From NCBI GenBank assembly GCA_011947345.1, contig JAAVTG010000102.1:1-64000 (forward strand): 64,000 nucleotides of DNA. Reading direction: 5' to 3'. Below the pieces are notes generated by a model. That model was not told the origin of the DNA. It did no database searches and was given only the letters and a program-made list of their open reading frames with translations. This document shows positions 1-11,481 of the stretch, one piece after another; the stretch's first letter is position 1, and every line of letters starts with the position of its first letter. The DNA is from Phytophthora quininea. Taxonomy: Eukaryota; Oomycota; Peronosporomycetes; Peronosporales; Peronosporaceae. The translations under genes and the position numbers were made by a program.

Positions 1-1609
1 GTACCGACGGTGAACCACAGGTGACGCCAAAGGTTTCGGGATGGAATTCACCTGTTCTTGACGGTGTGCGATCTCCAGGCCTGTCAATTTTCGATCTGCT
101 GTCTTTTCGTTCTTAACGCTCGCCGTATTTTCAGCGGTACGGCTCGCAGTTAATTTCCTTGAGGTCGACTTCTCTTCCTGTTTGTTGCTTTCAGCACGTT
201 GGCGAGCTCGGCGTTTTCGGAGATTTTCGGAAGCTGCACTCACTTCCGATTCGGACAAGGCAAATGGCGCCTGTGGACGCATTTGCGCGTGGATCCGATC
301 GCACGGTGTGCACACACGTAAAGCTGTCGGACCGAATGTTGGTAAATCCACGTCCTTGTGGACTGAACAATCACGACAAATAACCTCTCCACAAAGACGG
401 CAGTGATGTCGACGACGGGTAATATGGTGAAACCTTCGGTAGCACACCGCGCACTGAGCTCGTTCCACATTGCGCACCCAGCGAGAGGCTCGAAGTGACT
501 CGAGATACAGCCCCATCTGGTACGACTCGGCAGCATTGTTGAGACGCTCGATCTGCAATGCCATCTGCCGCACAACTTGCTGCAGCGCTCGAAATTGACG
601 CTCACTGCACTGCGTTTGCATGGAGAGCGAGCTTCCACCGCGATCACCAGGTGGTTGATGCGCGATGCTCATCAAAAGACCACGTCCATCTTGTCGATGC
701 TATCTGTCGGGTAGAACAAAAAGCCGCCTAATGGGACTTTGCAACGCACCAACCGGTGCGAGGCTTGCAATTCCGGACAATGTCGAGTCTCCACCGACCG
801 GAAAAGCTTGTACGCCACAGGCATTTCATCCGCCGGGTGCAGTCCGTCAATTAAATTGTAGTTGCCGTCTTGATGTCGATTGTTGTTGTACTGATTCCCA
901 TTCGCAGCCAACTCGTCGATGGAATATCGTTTCGTGTACTCTTGAAGACAAAAGTCACCATCGGAAGCCATCGGGTTGTTCGTCCGACAAACAAACCATC
1001 GCACGGCCAGCGATTCGATTGCGTCAGCTTCGGTCTTGGTAGAATAGTTGGTAGCAATCGGCGAGCTATGGAAAAGTACTGACGTGTCAGCAACGAGGTT
1101 CCCATAGATGATCCTGGTGAATGATCTGTGTGCTGTAGTGACCGACGCATCAAGAGTCTTGAGTACCGTGTCCAACGAAGCGTTGACAGTCGTGCGACTG
1201 CGAATGCTGTACATCGTAGGACCTTGTGCTTCCGGCGTATTGAGTTGAGCTCCAGATTCCGAATTTCCGCTATCACCTCGACGCGATCTCCACTTTTTCC
1301 TCCTTGAAGGCTCCCGCTTATACTGTTGCGATCGCTTCTCCCAAAGAATCACCCCGTCGACTTTTTCCTGGTTTTCACTCTCGTCCACGAGGAGGGCTGT
1401 GCATCTGACGGTGCAGCGCACTCCGATACTAATTGTGTCAGTTGTGACCGAGCCGATTCCATTCCGAGAGCTTCTTCTTCTCGCGCCATAGTGAACGGGA
1501 CCACATAGCGTCCTTGTCCTGCCGAAGCTTCTGCTAAGTTTGAGTTAGCATCTTGTCCGTGATCCGCTGTCTCCTCTCGAACATCGTCGCTACGAACTTC
1601 GTCGCGCAT
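1..1609 (-). CDS. START-like/FYVE zinc-finger protein, cut by the left window edge
   Basis: Reads right to left and runs off the window, so the C-terminus is missing. A FYVE finger (about 300-460) is clear: a CxxC pair, the basic RRRHHCR patch followed by LCGEVICRDCS, and a final CTPC. FYVE fingers bind phosphatidylinositol-3-phosphate on endosomes. Upstream (about 675-1420) is a START-like region of the kind fused to FYVE in many oomycete proteins; I place it by overall pattern, not by firm motifs. Two frame breaks occur, near 1390 and at the T-run near 672; each is cured by one extra base. An intron of about 76 bp could also explain the second. ATG at 1609 is a plausible start but not certain. 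Expansion of START-FYVE proteins is a known oomycete trait. Confidence 0.7.
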
Positions 1610-2127
1610 GGCCCAGCGTCGCTATCCTCGAATGAGTTGCTGTCACCAATTTGGTGAAGGGCCGGCAGTCGGTTTCCGTTGTGGAAGGATCAAGGAATGC
1701 GAAATGGACCAGTGCAGCATGAGCTCTTGTAGAAACGCTTGTTGCTGCTGCACATTAAAGCTGGACGGCAGGACGCCGGGGTTGAAGCAAAAGCATTCTA
1801 TTGCGCGCGTACGTCACCGGTCTAACATATCCGTCTAAATCACCATCTAACCTCCCTGTAATTGCCTGCCGCCGCTGCTGGTTGGTTCTTGATTGGTTCA
1901 GGGTGTCTTGAGCAGCACGTCGGCGGCGGTGTTTGTTTAACCGCGCCTCTCTTTTCTTCGTCTATGAATGGTTCGATCCCGAGGTCGTCGCGTCCCGATC
2001 TCACGAAATCGAACGGCGGACCATCCGGGCTGGACGGCTGAAGTTCAGCCTGCTCATATTTCAGCTTTCAAAGCGTAGGAGGCTCCAGCTGACCTCCCGC
2101 GGCATGGTAGAGCTGCTGTCTTTTCGA
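1610..2127. other. Intergenic stretch upstream of START-FYVE gene
   Basis: About 520 bp between the start of the START-FYVE gene and the stop of the PSP1-domain gene. No reading frame here looks coding. A CCAAT-type sequence lies near 1883-1900 (attggttc repeated), which may be promoter sequence. Confidence 0.4.
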
Positions 2128-4620
2128 TTAATTCGCCTCGAGTTCACTCCCCACCGCTTTCTTGCCCGAAGGCACGACCTGTTGCAGCCAGATACGCGTC
2201 TTGTAAATGGCAAAGAGATCGCGCACCAGCTCTCGAAAGTCAATACGTCTGCAACACACCCAAAATGAGCGTTAGAGATCATCGCCAACACGTGATAGAT
2301 ACCATTCAGCACTACATTACCGGTCGGCCTCGAAAAAAATGTTAGCTTGTGGCGGTCGAACTGGTACTCGGCGTCAATCACATTCATCGGCAGCAGACGC
2401 TGGCGCACTTTGCTCTTGCACACTTCGAACACTTCATGCTCCTCTTTACGCTGCAATTGACAATGTTATCATTAGCAACGGGCAAAGTAAGGTTAGGTAG
2501 CAAAACCCACCTGCTCGTTCAGCATCTCGCATTCACGTGGGCTAGCAGCGCATATAATCTTCTTCGTAGGAAGGTCGTGGCGCTTGTTGCGTCCCATTGA
2601 CTCGTCTGATAAGCTTCCAGTATCGCTTCCGCTTGAGCTAGGCTTGGACATATCAGAGGTACGTTGCACAATTCGCCCGATGTCTTCTCCGCGATCAGCT
2701 TCCACCTTCAGCGTTAAAAGATTAGCGGTCTTTCTATCTCAATAGAAATGCACGGTAAACAATTACCTTTACGTATTCGCCGGGCTTATAGGACGCACGC
2801 CCAGCAAACACTTCCTGGCGACCACGCTTAAACTCCACCTCGTAATACGCTTCAGGAGGTGGAGGAGGGTAGCGAGAAGCACCATTACCGCCGCCAGGTC
2901 GGACATCTGGAGGCAAGGGGGAGCTGGGTTCAGGTCGCCATGGTTTCGTGGCCAGTCAAACGCAACACCAGCCGAGTTACTGCGGCTAAGCGATGGTGGA
3001 TACTCCATGGGAGGTGCCGACGCAAAGAGTTGGGGTCCTTCCATCGACTGGCTGCGCACTTGACGCGACGATGGGTAATTCCCGTACTCCATACTGTACG
3101 ATCGCAGGCCACGGCCTGTATTGCCCTGGTGAGCTTGGTTTTCCTGCTGCTCATTGTACGAGTCAGGGTACGGTGGCACGGCGAACGCATCTGTGGAGTA
3201 TCGACGGTATGGCATCGGCGGCCCATACTACAATGAGTCATGCAATACAACAACCGTGAGATGTACTTCGTAGTCACTTTCAGGATATTCCCACGAACCT
3301 GGTACTGGTGCATGGGCGAATCCGTAGGGATGCTCACACGCGGTGGGCGAATGCCAGCGGGGGAGGCTGTGGCTGGTTGCCAGACATCATACCACCAGAA
3401 TGAAAGCTGCGGAGGGTCTGCGGAAAGTCCTGCGCCAATGCCTGTTGCTGCTGAAGGTGTTGCTGGTGGTGAGGTGGTGGCGCGTACTGCTTGTTGAAAG
3501 GACTATATCCCGAACCGTAGACCGGCGAGTACGAGAACGACCTCGCGCGCAAACGCTGAAGAGGTTCCTGCGGCGGTGGCAGCGGAGGATTTACGTCAGA
3601 CCGTCCGAGCGTGAAATCCACCGACGATGCACGCGAATCCTTAGTCAATCTAGAGAAATTGTCACAACAAGGTGAGTTAAGTATTTCTTTCGGTGACAAT
3701 TCAATGTGCTATGCTGACTCACCTCGGGTGACCGTGGAATTCCTCTTCATACTGGTTGCTCGCCTCACTATTACACAACAACGTTTTGCCATGAGTAACT
3801 TCAACAGATCCCCATCAACAACACAAGCACGTACGTGGAAAGCAGCGAGCCGACGCTGTTTCCTCGAAACAGATCCACGTGAGTGCTCGCCCCTCTCTGA
3901 GCGAAGTGCCGAACCTCGGCGACGTCATCAAGAACTCTTCATCCTGCAACTGCCACGTCTGTGCGTCTTTGCGGTTGCCCAGTACGGGAGACTTGACGTG
4001 CACCAAGTTGGCCGCTCTGGCACCGCTGCCGCTGTCCACACTGATACTTCTTGGGGGCGCGGTAGTTGCGACAGCACCGGGAGGCATGACTCGGCATAGG
4101 ACGGGTCCATCGGCGGGGGCGGCACGGCCTCCTGGTTCGTCATCTCCTGCTCCTCGTCGGACGATTCCTCCAACGACGACCCCGACGACGACAGACACGA
4201 ACTCACGACACCTCGGAAGCTGGTCGAGTGCTTGAGTCCCTTCTCCATGTTGCCTCGAAGTGAGGAGCTGCTGCCAAGCCGAGCAAAGGACGACGTGGAC
4301 ATGACCGTGACCTGTGGGGTGACGGCGCGTAGATGCTCCACCTGGTTGTCGGAGTGGGGAGACAGCGACTCGGACGACGACGACGACCGGGTGAGCGTCG
4401 GCGGCGGGGACGCACGCCGTCCCAGCGGGCGCCAGACGTCGACGCCCGGTGGCGCAGGCGACATGGCTTCGTTCATGGACATCCCGCGCGGTTTGTTCGT
4501 GGGCGGGCCGGCGATGGAGCCGGGGCTGGCAGGGTGGCGTCGGTGCGGTGGTGTCGACCCCGACGTCGACGTCATCGTTGTGGCCGCCGCGGGCTCGTCA
4601 GCGGTCGACAACGCCATCAT
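2128..4620 (-). CDS. PSP1 C-terminal domain protein
   Basis: The C-terminal end carries the PSP1 domain: the stretch KVRQRLLPMNVIDAEYQFDR, then KLTFF, and after a 72-bp intron (2249-2320) DFRELVRDLFAIYKTRIW. In the family (yeast Psp1, bacterial YaaT/RicT) this domain is linked to RNA handling and signalling complexes; the role here is not known. The long N-terminal half is rich in Ser, Pro and Gln, with poly-Q (about 3400-3440) and acidic Ser clusters, as in regulatory low-complexity tails. Introns are also likely near 2705-2766, 3227-3300 and 3661-3735 (gtgagt donor). Four one-base frame breaks sit at homopolymers (A7 at 2332-2338, G5 at 2917-2921, G5 at 3359-3363, G5 at 4053-4057). The start (ATG at 4620) is a guess; the region to 5013 is open in the same frame. 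The Ser/Pro-rich 3.9-4.6 kb part could belong to a separate gene. Confidence 0.65.
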
Positions 4621-5538
4621 GCTTGTAGACAGGAACTGGGACCACTCCTCGAGCCGCCGCCGCCCAGGTAGTCCAGCGACGAGTGGCGCGTGCGGTGCAT
4701 TGCGGCGGAGGATGAAAGCGTGCGCGACCCCGAATGGGAAGGCAGGAGCGCTTGGGGACCTCGGGCTTCTTCCCTTCAAGTTGTGGGTAAGTTGTGGGAG
4801 TGAGGTCGGCGACTGACTCGAGGTTTGTATGGGGTTGGGCCAGTTGGCATACAAAAGCCAAGTGGGAGAACGGGACCAGGTGTAAAATGCGGAAATATCG
4901 AAACGCGAATCAAAGGACGTTTGGATATCTATTGGAAAGCCTGGCGTCAGCCTCGTGGGGAAAAAGCAAGGAAAGCGGCAAAATGCACACTGCTCCTGCA
5001 ACAGCAGAGGCAACTAGAGTATCTGCTGGGAGGAGATCCGTCAGGAGGGATCGGCTTTGTTGCCTCCGTTGACATGCAATCAAATGACTTGTGCGATGGA
5101 CTCGTCGCGAATAAGTCTACCAAGTCCATATTGCGCCAAACAGCCGCCGTAGCTTGCGTCCTTTGCCATCAGCATTGCAGTGAGGAAGCACCAAACAATA
5201 GTAATCCGGTATCCAAGCTGGTCGAGAAGAAATTCTTCGCGTTGATGATTATCATCACCTCTGCGTGCGCTTGTGTTGCAGCCAACTTCAAACCTCTGTC
5301 TTCATAGTGCTATGCTGCATCGCAGTGCGTGCGATACGCCAAGCAGGCTCTGCTCACCAGAGCAATATAACGCTAAACGTGTTGACACTCGCGACAACGC
5401 GGTTGACGCTGAGCGCCAATCGCGTTGACTGGAAGCACACCCGGACACAAGCTGTGGGCCCGAGCCGAGAGAAGATCACTTCCCAATTCGACAAACAGAG
5501 TTCGGCAACTTAACCTCCTCCTCCTGAAAGGGCGCGGA

Positions 5539-5547
5539 TATAAATAG
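5539..5547 (+). promoter_or_regulatory. TATA-like box upstream of VSD-PDE gene
   Basis: TATAAATAG stands about 170 bp before the ATG at 5711, in a 690-bp gap (5014-5710) between two divergent genes. It matches the eukaryotic TATA consensus. TATA boxes are uncommon in oomycetes, so its use is unproven. I see nothing else firm in the gap. Confidence 0.35.
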
Positions 5548-5710
5548 CGCTTTTCCGACTCTCACGGCAACTAGAAATAGCAAGAGCGTCGAGGTGGCAA
5601 CGCCAAGTTCAGCGTCGGGGCGCAGCTGCATTGCGCAGCGCAGTCTGGCGCCGTCTTAACACTCCGCAGCCCTGTCCCAGTGCCCCCGCTAACAGTTCCG
5701 GGCGAGCGTT

Positions 5711-7992
5711 ATGTCGGAGTCGCCGACCGCGCCGCCGGCGGTGCCGCTGCCGCCGCCCTCCAGCGCCTGCAGACCCAAGCGCCAGACCTTCGGTGGCTTC
5801 TTCCGACGCTCCCCGTACGGCGAGAGGCGCTCCAGAGCCGTCGCGCCGGCGGACCATGCGGCCAAGACCCACCCAAGCGCCGACGGGCCAAACAGAAGAC
5901 GCCGCGGCGCCGGCGGCAGCGAGCTGACGCGACGCAACAGCGCTACGACCCAGTTACGGCCGCTAAGCCGCGTACGCCTCGCGGTGGGCGAGTTCATGCG
6001 ACTGCTGAGCGTCGAGCTGTTCTTCGTGATGATCGTGCTGTTCTACGGCGTGTTCGTGACGGTGCAGCTGACGATGACGGACGACACGCTGGCGTCGTAC
6101 AAGTTGGCGATCGACACGACGGACATCACGGTGGGGTCCATTCTACTGCTAGAGATTTTGCTTAAAGTGTTTGCGTACGGACTTCACTATCTACGGAACG
6201 TCTGGGCGCTGTTTGACGCACTGGTCATCATCGTCAGCTTCGTGTTGGGTGTGGTGGCGGCCTTGGGCTCCAGGTCGTCCATTGTGGTCAAGATTTTGAG
6301 GCTGCGAGTGATTCTGCGAGTGCTACGAGTGCTCGTGGTGTTTGAGCGAGTCAAGCAGCGATCCAGGTCGATGAACTTGATGCACATGAACAAAGGTGCC
6401 ATCACGTCGCCCGTGGAGCATGTGCTACGGGTGTTGAACGAACTGCGTTTCCATCCGGCCATCCGACAGTCGCTACGAGATGGCTTGGAGTTCGCAATCG
6501 ATGCCATCAAAAACAACCGGTTATACGACGCCAATGAAGAGCTGCTCGCTGTGGACGGGGTCGATGACGACACACAGAATTGGCTGCGTGGAGAGGTACT
6601 ACGCGCGAACGACACGAACAAGGTGTTGCCCGGCACCGACGAAGACGACGATCCGAGTAGCCCACACCGCAAACGCCGTCGGTCATCTGTCGGCGGTAGC
6701 ACTTCCGAAAACCACGCGAACGACGTTGGCAGCACCAGTTCCGATGGTAGCGGGGAGTCCAGGAACCTCAATGGCTCGCACTCTTCCCATCGACACCACC
6801 ACGAGCACGCACTCTCGCACGAGCGCAGGGTACGACAATGCGGGACCTCTTGCCAACTCTGGACTCGGCGTCCGAGTTCGAGCTGCACAATCTCCTACAA
6901 AGTGCAAACTCGTGGTCATTCGACGTATTCCGGGTCCATGTTGTTTCCGGTGGGAATGCGTTGTGCTACGTGGGCCACCATTTACTGCGCGATGCGCCGT
7001 GCCAAGCACTCAACATCGAAAGCAACCTGCTCGTTAGCTTCCTGCTCGAGATTCAGCGCGGATACATCGCGACCAACCCGTACCACAACTCCATTCACGC
7101 CGCCGACGTGATGCAAACTGTTCACTATTTCCTGATCCAGCCCGAGCTAGCTTCGTTTGTGCGGCCTCTGGATCGTGCGCTGTCTTTGATTGCCGCGGGT
7201 ATCCACGACTTCATGCACGATGGCTTTAACAACGGCTTCCACATTTCAACAGCGTCAGAGATCGCGCTACGCTACAACGACCACGCTGTTTTGGAGAACT
7301 TCCACGTGGCGCAGTCTTTCCTGGTGATGAAGAACGCAGACCTCAACGTGCTAGGTGAGCTATCGCCAGACGACTTCAAGTATGCTCGTGACATGATCAT
7401 TCAGATGGTTTTGGCAACGGATATGTCCAAGCACTTCGAAGACGTCGCACTCTTCAAAACCAACATTTTGTCGGCCTCTTTGGAAGAAGGTACGCTCACG
7501 ATCAAGAATATTGGAGATAAGAAACTGCTGCTCAAGATGATTCTTCACACGTGCGATGTATCCAACCCGGCGAAGGACCGTGAAGTCATGTTGCGTTGGA
7601 CGGATCGCGTGGTGGAAGAGTTTTTCATTCAAGGCGACATGGAGAAGCAGCTTGGCCTTCCAGTGTCGCCCTTTATGGACCGCGATACGATCGTCATCAA
7701 GAAAATGCAGGTCGGGTTTGCAGACTTTATCGTTGCCCCGCTCTTCAGTGTTTGGGCTCAGATATTGCCCAGCCTCAATGCTGGAGCCTACCGAACGTTA
7801 CTAGGAAACCGCGAGTTCTGGGCGTCGTTGCCTGAGGATTTTAAGCCGCACATGATCAAAGACGTCGTCCGCGACCTCGGGCTACGGAATCACCGTGAAA
7901 GCGCAATACAAAGCACAATTGTGGAGGAGCAGCCGTCACCGCGCTCTCGGCGAAGTGTCTCAAACATGCTGCTCGGCACAGACGATGGATGA
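5711..7992 (+). CDS. Voltage-sensor domain fused to class I 3',5'-cyclic nucleotide phosphodiesterase
   Basis: The first 460 codons hold four hydrophobic segments; the last is an S4-type helix with Arg at regular spacing (RLRVILRVLRVLVVFERV, about 6300-6355). No pore loop follows, so it looks like a stand-alone voltage sensor. After an acidic, Ser/His-rich linker comes a PDE catalytic domain: HNSIH at 7084, HDFMHDGFNN at 7204, and HTCDVSNPAK at 7546, which supply the metal-binding His and Asp. PDEs hydrolyse cAMP or cGMP; the fusion suggests membrane voltage control of cyclic nucleotide levels. One base is missing at the GGG at 6828-6830, where the frame moves from the sensor to the PDE half; the fusion holds only if that is an undercall or an unseen splice. 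Substrate preference cannot be read from sequence. Confidence 0.8.
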
Positions 7993-8057
7993 CCTACATG
8001 AACATCCTTTCATCGACACCTGGTGCGATACAAGACATTTTGAATGACCTTTAGATT

Positions 8058-8852
8058 TTATTCCACCAGCGCGTAGTATTTATTCCCGACAGGATCATAG
8101 TAACAGCGCAAATGCGGGTCATACACCAGTTCGATGGACGAGTTTGACGGCGTTCGCGGAGGAGAAGAGGATTCGGGGGTTGGCGACGTGGTGCGCAAGA
8201 CTGGCTCGAGATGTGGCGAGGGGCTTCTGCCATCGATCGCGGCTTCGTGCTGACAGCGGATTGCTACGGCTGCTGCTGCTGGTTCGGAACGAGCTGGCAT
8301 GAGCGTTGAGCTCTGCTTTCCAATCTGTGGATTCCAGCAATTTTTGCAGACGGCGAGAAGAGAACGACGACGACAGATCAATCGACGGTGTCGATCTCCA
8401 CGATTTCCTCCCGGGGAAAGTCGTTGCGTGGAGCGCCGACCCTCCCTCATGCGCTGAATCTCGATTAGCGGCGACTTGGCAGGAGCCATTTTGTGTGGAG
8501 ACTGCGACGATATTTTGCTCTCAGTTTCACTGACTTGGTTTCGCGGATTATCTTGATGGGTTGGTCGGAGATCTGCTGACGCAAGTAAGTTTGCTTTGTT
8601 CTGGGTAGTTTTCTTCTCCATGGGCATCAAGACGGAAGCGTGGCGAGCATATTCGACAGTGTCTTCGTCACGGTCGTCGTCGTCTGGTTCACTCTCGACG
8701 AGATCGCCTGTGAACAAAGCAATCAGCACGGAATCGAAGCAACAAAAGCACCACCGCCTGCGTACCAAAATCAAAGCTGGAGTCGCTGCCATGGCTCCCA
8801 GAAGGTGAATCACGACTGGCTTGGTCGCCTTGAGGGCGTTGCCCCCGGACAT
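8058..8852 (-). CDS. Hypothetical protein ending in a YDP/YYDP motif
   Basis: A mostly disordered, Ser/Pro/Arg-rich protein. Its last 25 residues contain VYDPHLRCYYDPVGNKYYAL, reminiscent of OCRE-type aromatic repeats, but a single copy is too little to name a domain. An early intron of 58 bp (8708-8765, gtacgc to cacag) joins FDFG to DLVESE. The ATG at 8852 gives a good start if one base is restored in the C5 run at 8842-8846. Another shift is needed near 8400, and the frame at 8270-8290 (an AGC repeat) stays unresolved. It sits beside the CFAP20DC-like gene on the same strand, but a shared function is only a guess. Confidence 0.45.
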   Translation of the reverse strand: MSGGNALKATKPVVIHLLGAMAATPALILVRRRWCFCCFDSVLIALFTGDLVESEPDDDDRDEDTVEYARHASVLMPMEKKTTQNKANLLASADLRPTHQDNPRNQVSETESKISSQSPHKMAPAKSPLIEIQRMREGRRSTQRLSPGGNRGDRHRRLICRRRSLLAVCKNCWNPQIGKQSSTLMPARSEPAAAAVAIRCQHEAAIDGRSPSPHLEPVLRTTSPTPESSSPPRTPSNSSIELVYDPHLRCYYDPVGNKYYALVE

Positions 8853-9013
8853 AGATCAGATTGTTCCAGACGATCAATCGAGTGTTTCAAATCGTCATTC
8901 CTTCCGCGACTGGCAGCTAGTTCGCTAGTTCTGTAAACACAACAGCATAGATAAATACAAGATTCATAGTCAATAGAGATTCAACAAATACATAATAGAT
9001 AATCGGCGCGAAC

Positions 9014-11413
9014 TCACAAATCAATCGATAGAGCGACGTCTTCCTCATCGGAATCAACGTCCGAGTCCGCAAGTTCTGGTGCTTGCTCATCCGACCGGAT
9101 TTTGACTTCATCCTGGAAGTTGGATGTATGTTCATCATTAGCGCCAGCCTTATCTGTCAAAGTCTCGTCCGTTTGGACACCTGGAATGTTATCTCCTTCA
9201 TGCATCGTATCGATGTCAGTAGTCTCAAGCACGGAAGCCTTGTCTTTCAGGACATCTGCAGTGGGGATCATTGAGACTTTAAGCTTCTCGATGCAGTTGC
9301 TAGTGATGTCGTTATCCTCCAGCTTCTCTCCAAACATGTCATCTTCCACCACAAGCGTTTCAGCGCTGTTAGTATGCGATTGCTGAAGTAGTTCTCGTGC
9401 AGATCGTTTGTTAGCCAACAATTCCATGAGCTCCAAGTCTTCTGCATCTTGTTGTTCAACGTCATCTTCTGCGGACAGCGACTTGAGTGTCAAAGGTGAC
9501 GAAGATCGTGCAGATTCTCGCCTTACGTCGGAGATTGGGCTAGTTATAATGACATCCTGGCGCCTGGACTCGCCGCAATGAAATCCAGAGAGCTCATTAG
9601 GTGTCGATACTTGGGTAGCGTCTTGCTTTGCATCAACCGAGGCTTCTAATCCGGCATATTGTAGCAACGGACAGCTATGATCAACTTCAGCCTGAACTGT
9701 TAGCGGTTTAGGCGTCAAAGGTGTTGATACTCGAGCAACTTCTTGCTTTGAGACGAGCGAACTTTCCGCTCCAGTGTCATTCAGCAACGAGTTAAAGTCA
9801 AATAACCGTGAGGCTGGATAAGGTATCACTTCGCCCGGTGCAACTGAGTTGAAGTGAAAGATCGATTCCTTGTGGTTTGTAGAAAAGGGAAGATTCACGG
9901 GTTGTGTGGTAGCTTTCTGGTGAAGGCTTTGCTTCGACATCGGCAGCGTCGCTATGTCCAGCTCTTGTCTCCACGATGAGCTGGGCTCCTCGGGGCCCTC
10001 TTCGTTATCGGAGACATTCGCTACATTTTGATCCAGTTCTTCGTCATGAAGTCGCTTGAGGTGCCATTCCCCGTTGAGCAATGAAGTATGACGGAGAAAC
10101 AGTTCCTGACTGCATCGATCTGCACGGTCATCGTCATCTTCCAACATAGCAATTTTATGTTGTATCTCTCCCAAGATTGCTTGACGATGAGAAACGCTCG
10201 GTGATCGCGAACTACCGATGGCACTCCGCAGAGATTGGACCAACGTATTTGTTTCGTCATCTGAAAACTCCTGTTCCTCTTCTCGTGGGGCGAAGTCAAG
10301 ATCAACACTCGGCTCGGCCGATCCAGCCGAAACAGGCTCATTTTCCAGTTCATGGACCATAAATTTCGTGTCGTTCTTATCTTCTTGGTCATATACCACG
10401 TTGCTTGGTTCTGGTGGGCATGATCTACTGGCACGTGAAGGTTGCTGCCGTGAATATTTATCAGCTGCTGGTGTCAATTTACTGGACCTGGACTGCGGAC
10501 GAGCCTTTGGCGTTTCTACTCTTGTCGGCGTTGGCAAATGTTGCTGCACCCTGCCAACAGGTCCACCCTTTCTACTAGCTTGGCTCGTAGACGCTAGCGA
10601 CGGCTGCATTTTTCGACCAATGGCTTCACTTGCTGGGCGTGTTGCTTTGGCCCCCTTCCGCAGCTGGTTCGACTTTACCGGAGCGGTTTGGCTGCGGGGT
10701 CCACTTTTCTTAACAGTGGAAGTTGTAATGCCACTCACTGAAAGAGAACCACCTCCTAGATACCGATCCATCGCAAAGTACACCGTCGGAACGGGCAAAG
10801 AACCACTAGATCCGCGTTGCGTGGCTGAGAACACGAACTGTCCTGGAATATCGCGAATGTCAGCATGTTTAACTCCTTGCGATCCACGTGACGGTCTAGG
10901 AGCATCCTTCATCGTGAAAATGCGCCTCAGTCGGCAACTTCCACCGACGCAGATCGACTCCATCGAGCGATAACAAGTGTCAGGAAAATGCGTCTCAGAC
11001 AACGTTACCAGATCGAAAACAAGGTTCATCCATTGGTCCCGCGGGATGTTAGCAGCGCTGAGTGGCAGCTGAACATGCAACGTCGTTCGCGTTGTGTCGC
11101 GAAAGGCAGACGCCACTACGAACCGGCGACGCACCTTCTGGAAGTCTGTAAAGCACATCTCAACGCAGAACGACTTTGTCAAAGGCACCAGCAGCTGGAC
11201 GATGACAAATCGCTGGGCAAGTCCCAGCGAAGACGACGCCGTTTTTGGGAGCTGCATCTTGGTTTCAGAACTCCCATCGAGCTGAAAAGCGTTGCTTCTG
11301 ATCCCCTTGTCGAACGCCTTGGAGATTTTGCCTTGCAACTTCCACGATGCCACCGGCGTTTTACCCTGTGCACTCAAGAGCTCCACAAAATCACCACCTT
11401 GGAAAAAAGCCAT
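9014..11413 (-). CDS. CFAP20 domain-containing protein (CFAP20DC/C3orf67-like)
   Basis: One uninterrupted 799-codon frame. The first 190 residues match the CFAP20 (DUF667) fold: FVELLSAQGKTPVASWKLQG, then IQLP-type core (KMQLPKTASSSLGLAQRF), PLSAANIPRDQWMNLVFDL and CRLRRIFTM. CFAP20 proteins bind doublet microtubules or centriolar structures in cilia. The remaining 600 residues are acidic, Ser-rich and without known domains, as in human CFAP20DC. This fits an organism with flagellated zoospores. It is one of the longest frames in the window with no frame break, which argues against general decay. Confidence 0.85.
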   Translation of the reverse strand: MAFFQGGDFVELLSAQGKTPVASWKLQGKISKAFDKGIRSNAFQLDGSSETKMQLPKTASSSLGLAQRFVIVQLLVPLTKSFCVEMCFTDFQKVRRRFVVASAFRDTTRTTLHVQLPLSAANIPRDQWMNLVFDLVTLSETHFPDTCYRSMESICVGGSCRLRRIFTMKDAPRPSRGSQGVKHADIRDIPGQFVFSATQRGSSGSLPVPTVYFAMDRYLGGGSLSVSGITTSTVKKSGPRSQTAPVKSNQLRKGAKATRPASEAIGRKMQPSLASTSQASRKGGPVGRVQQHLPTPTRVETPKARPQSRSSKLTPAADKYSRQQPSRASRSCPPEPSNVVYDQEDKNDTKFMVHELENEPVSAGSAEPSVDLDFAPREEEQEFSDDETNTLVQSLRSAIGSSRSPSVSHRQAILGEIQHKIAMLEDDDDRADRCSQELFLRHTSLLNGEWHLKRLHDEELDQNVANVSDNEEGPEEPSSSWRQELDIATLPMSKQSLHQKATTQPVNLPFSTNHKESIFHFNSVAPGEVIPYPASRLFDFNSLLNDTGAESSLVSKQEVARVSTPLTPKPLTVQAEVDHSCPLLQYAGLEASVDAKQDATQVSTPNELSGFHCGESRRQDVIITSPISDVRRESARSSSPLTLKSLSAEDDVEQQDAEDLELMELLANKRSARELLQQSHTNSAETLVVEDDMFGEKLEDNDITSNCIEKLKVSMIPTADVLKDKASVLETTDIDTMHEGDNIPGVQTDETLTDKAGANDEHTSNFQDEVKIRSDEQAPELADSDVDSDEEDVALSIDL

Positions 11414-11481
11414 TCTAACAAGGCCGAGGGGGCCTGGTCAAAAATGTGGTGCCTGTTCACAGTCGTGGGGTTTCCGTTAGC

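Noticed and set aside
5609..6165. Several overlapping Arg/Pro-rich frames at the start of the VSD-PDE gene
   Set aside because: GC-rich shadows of the N-terminus; only the 5711 frame leads to the voltage sensor.
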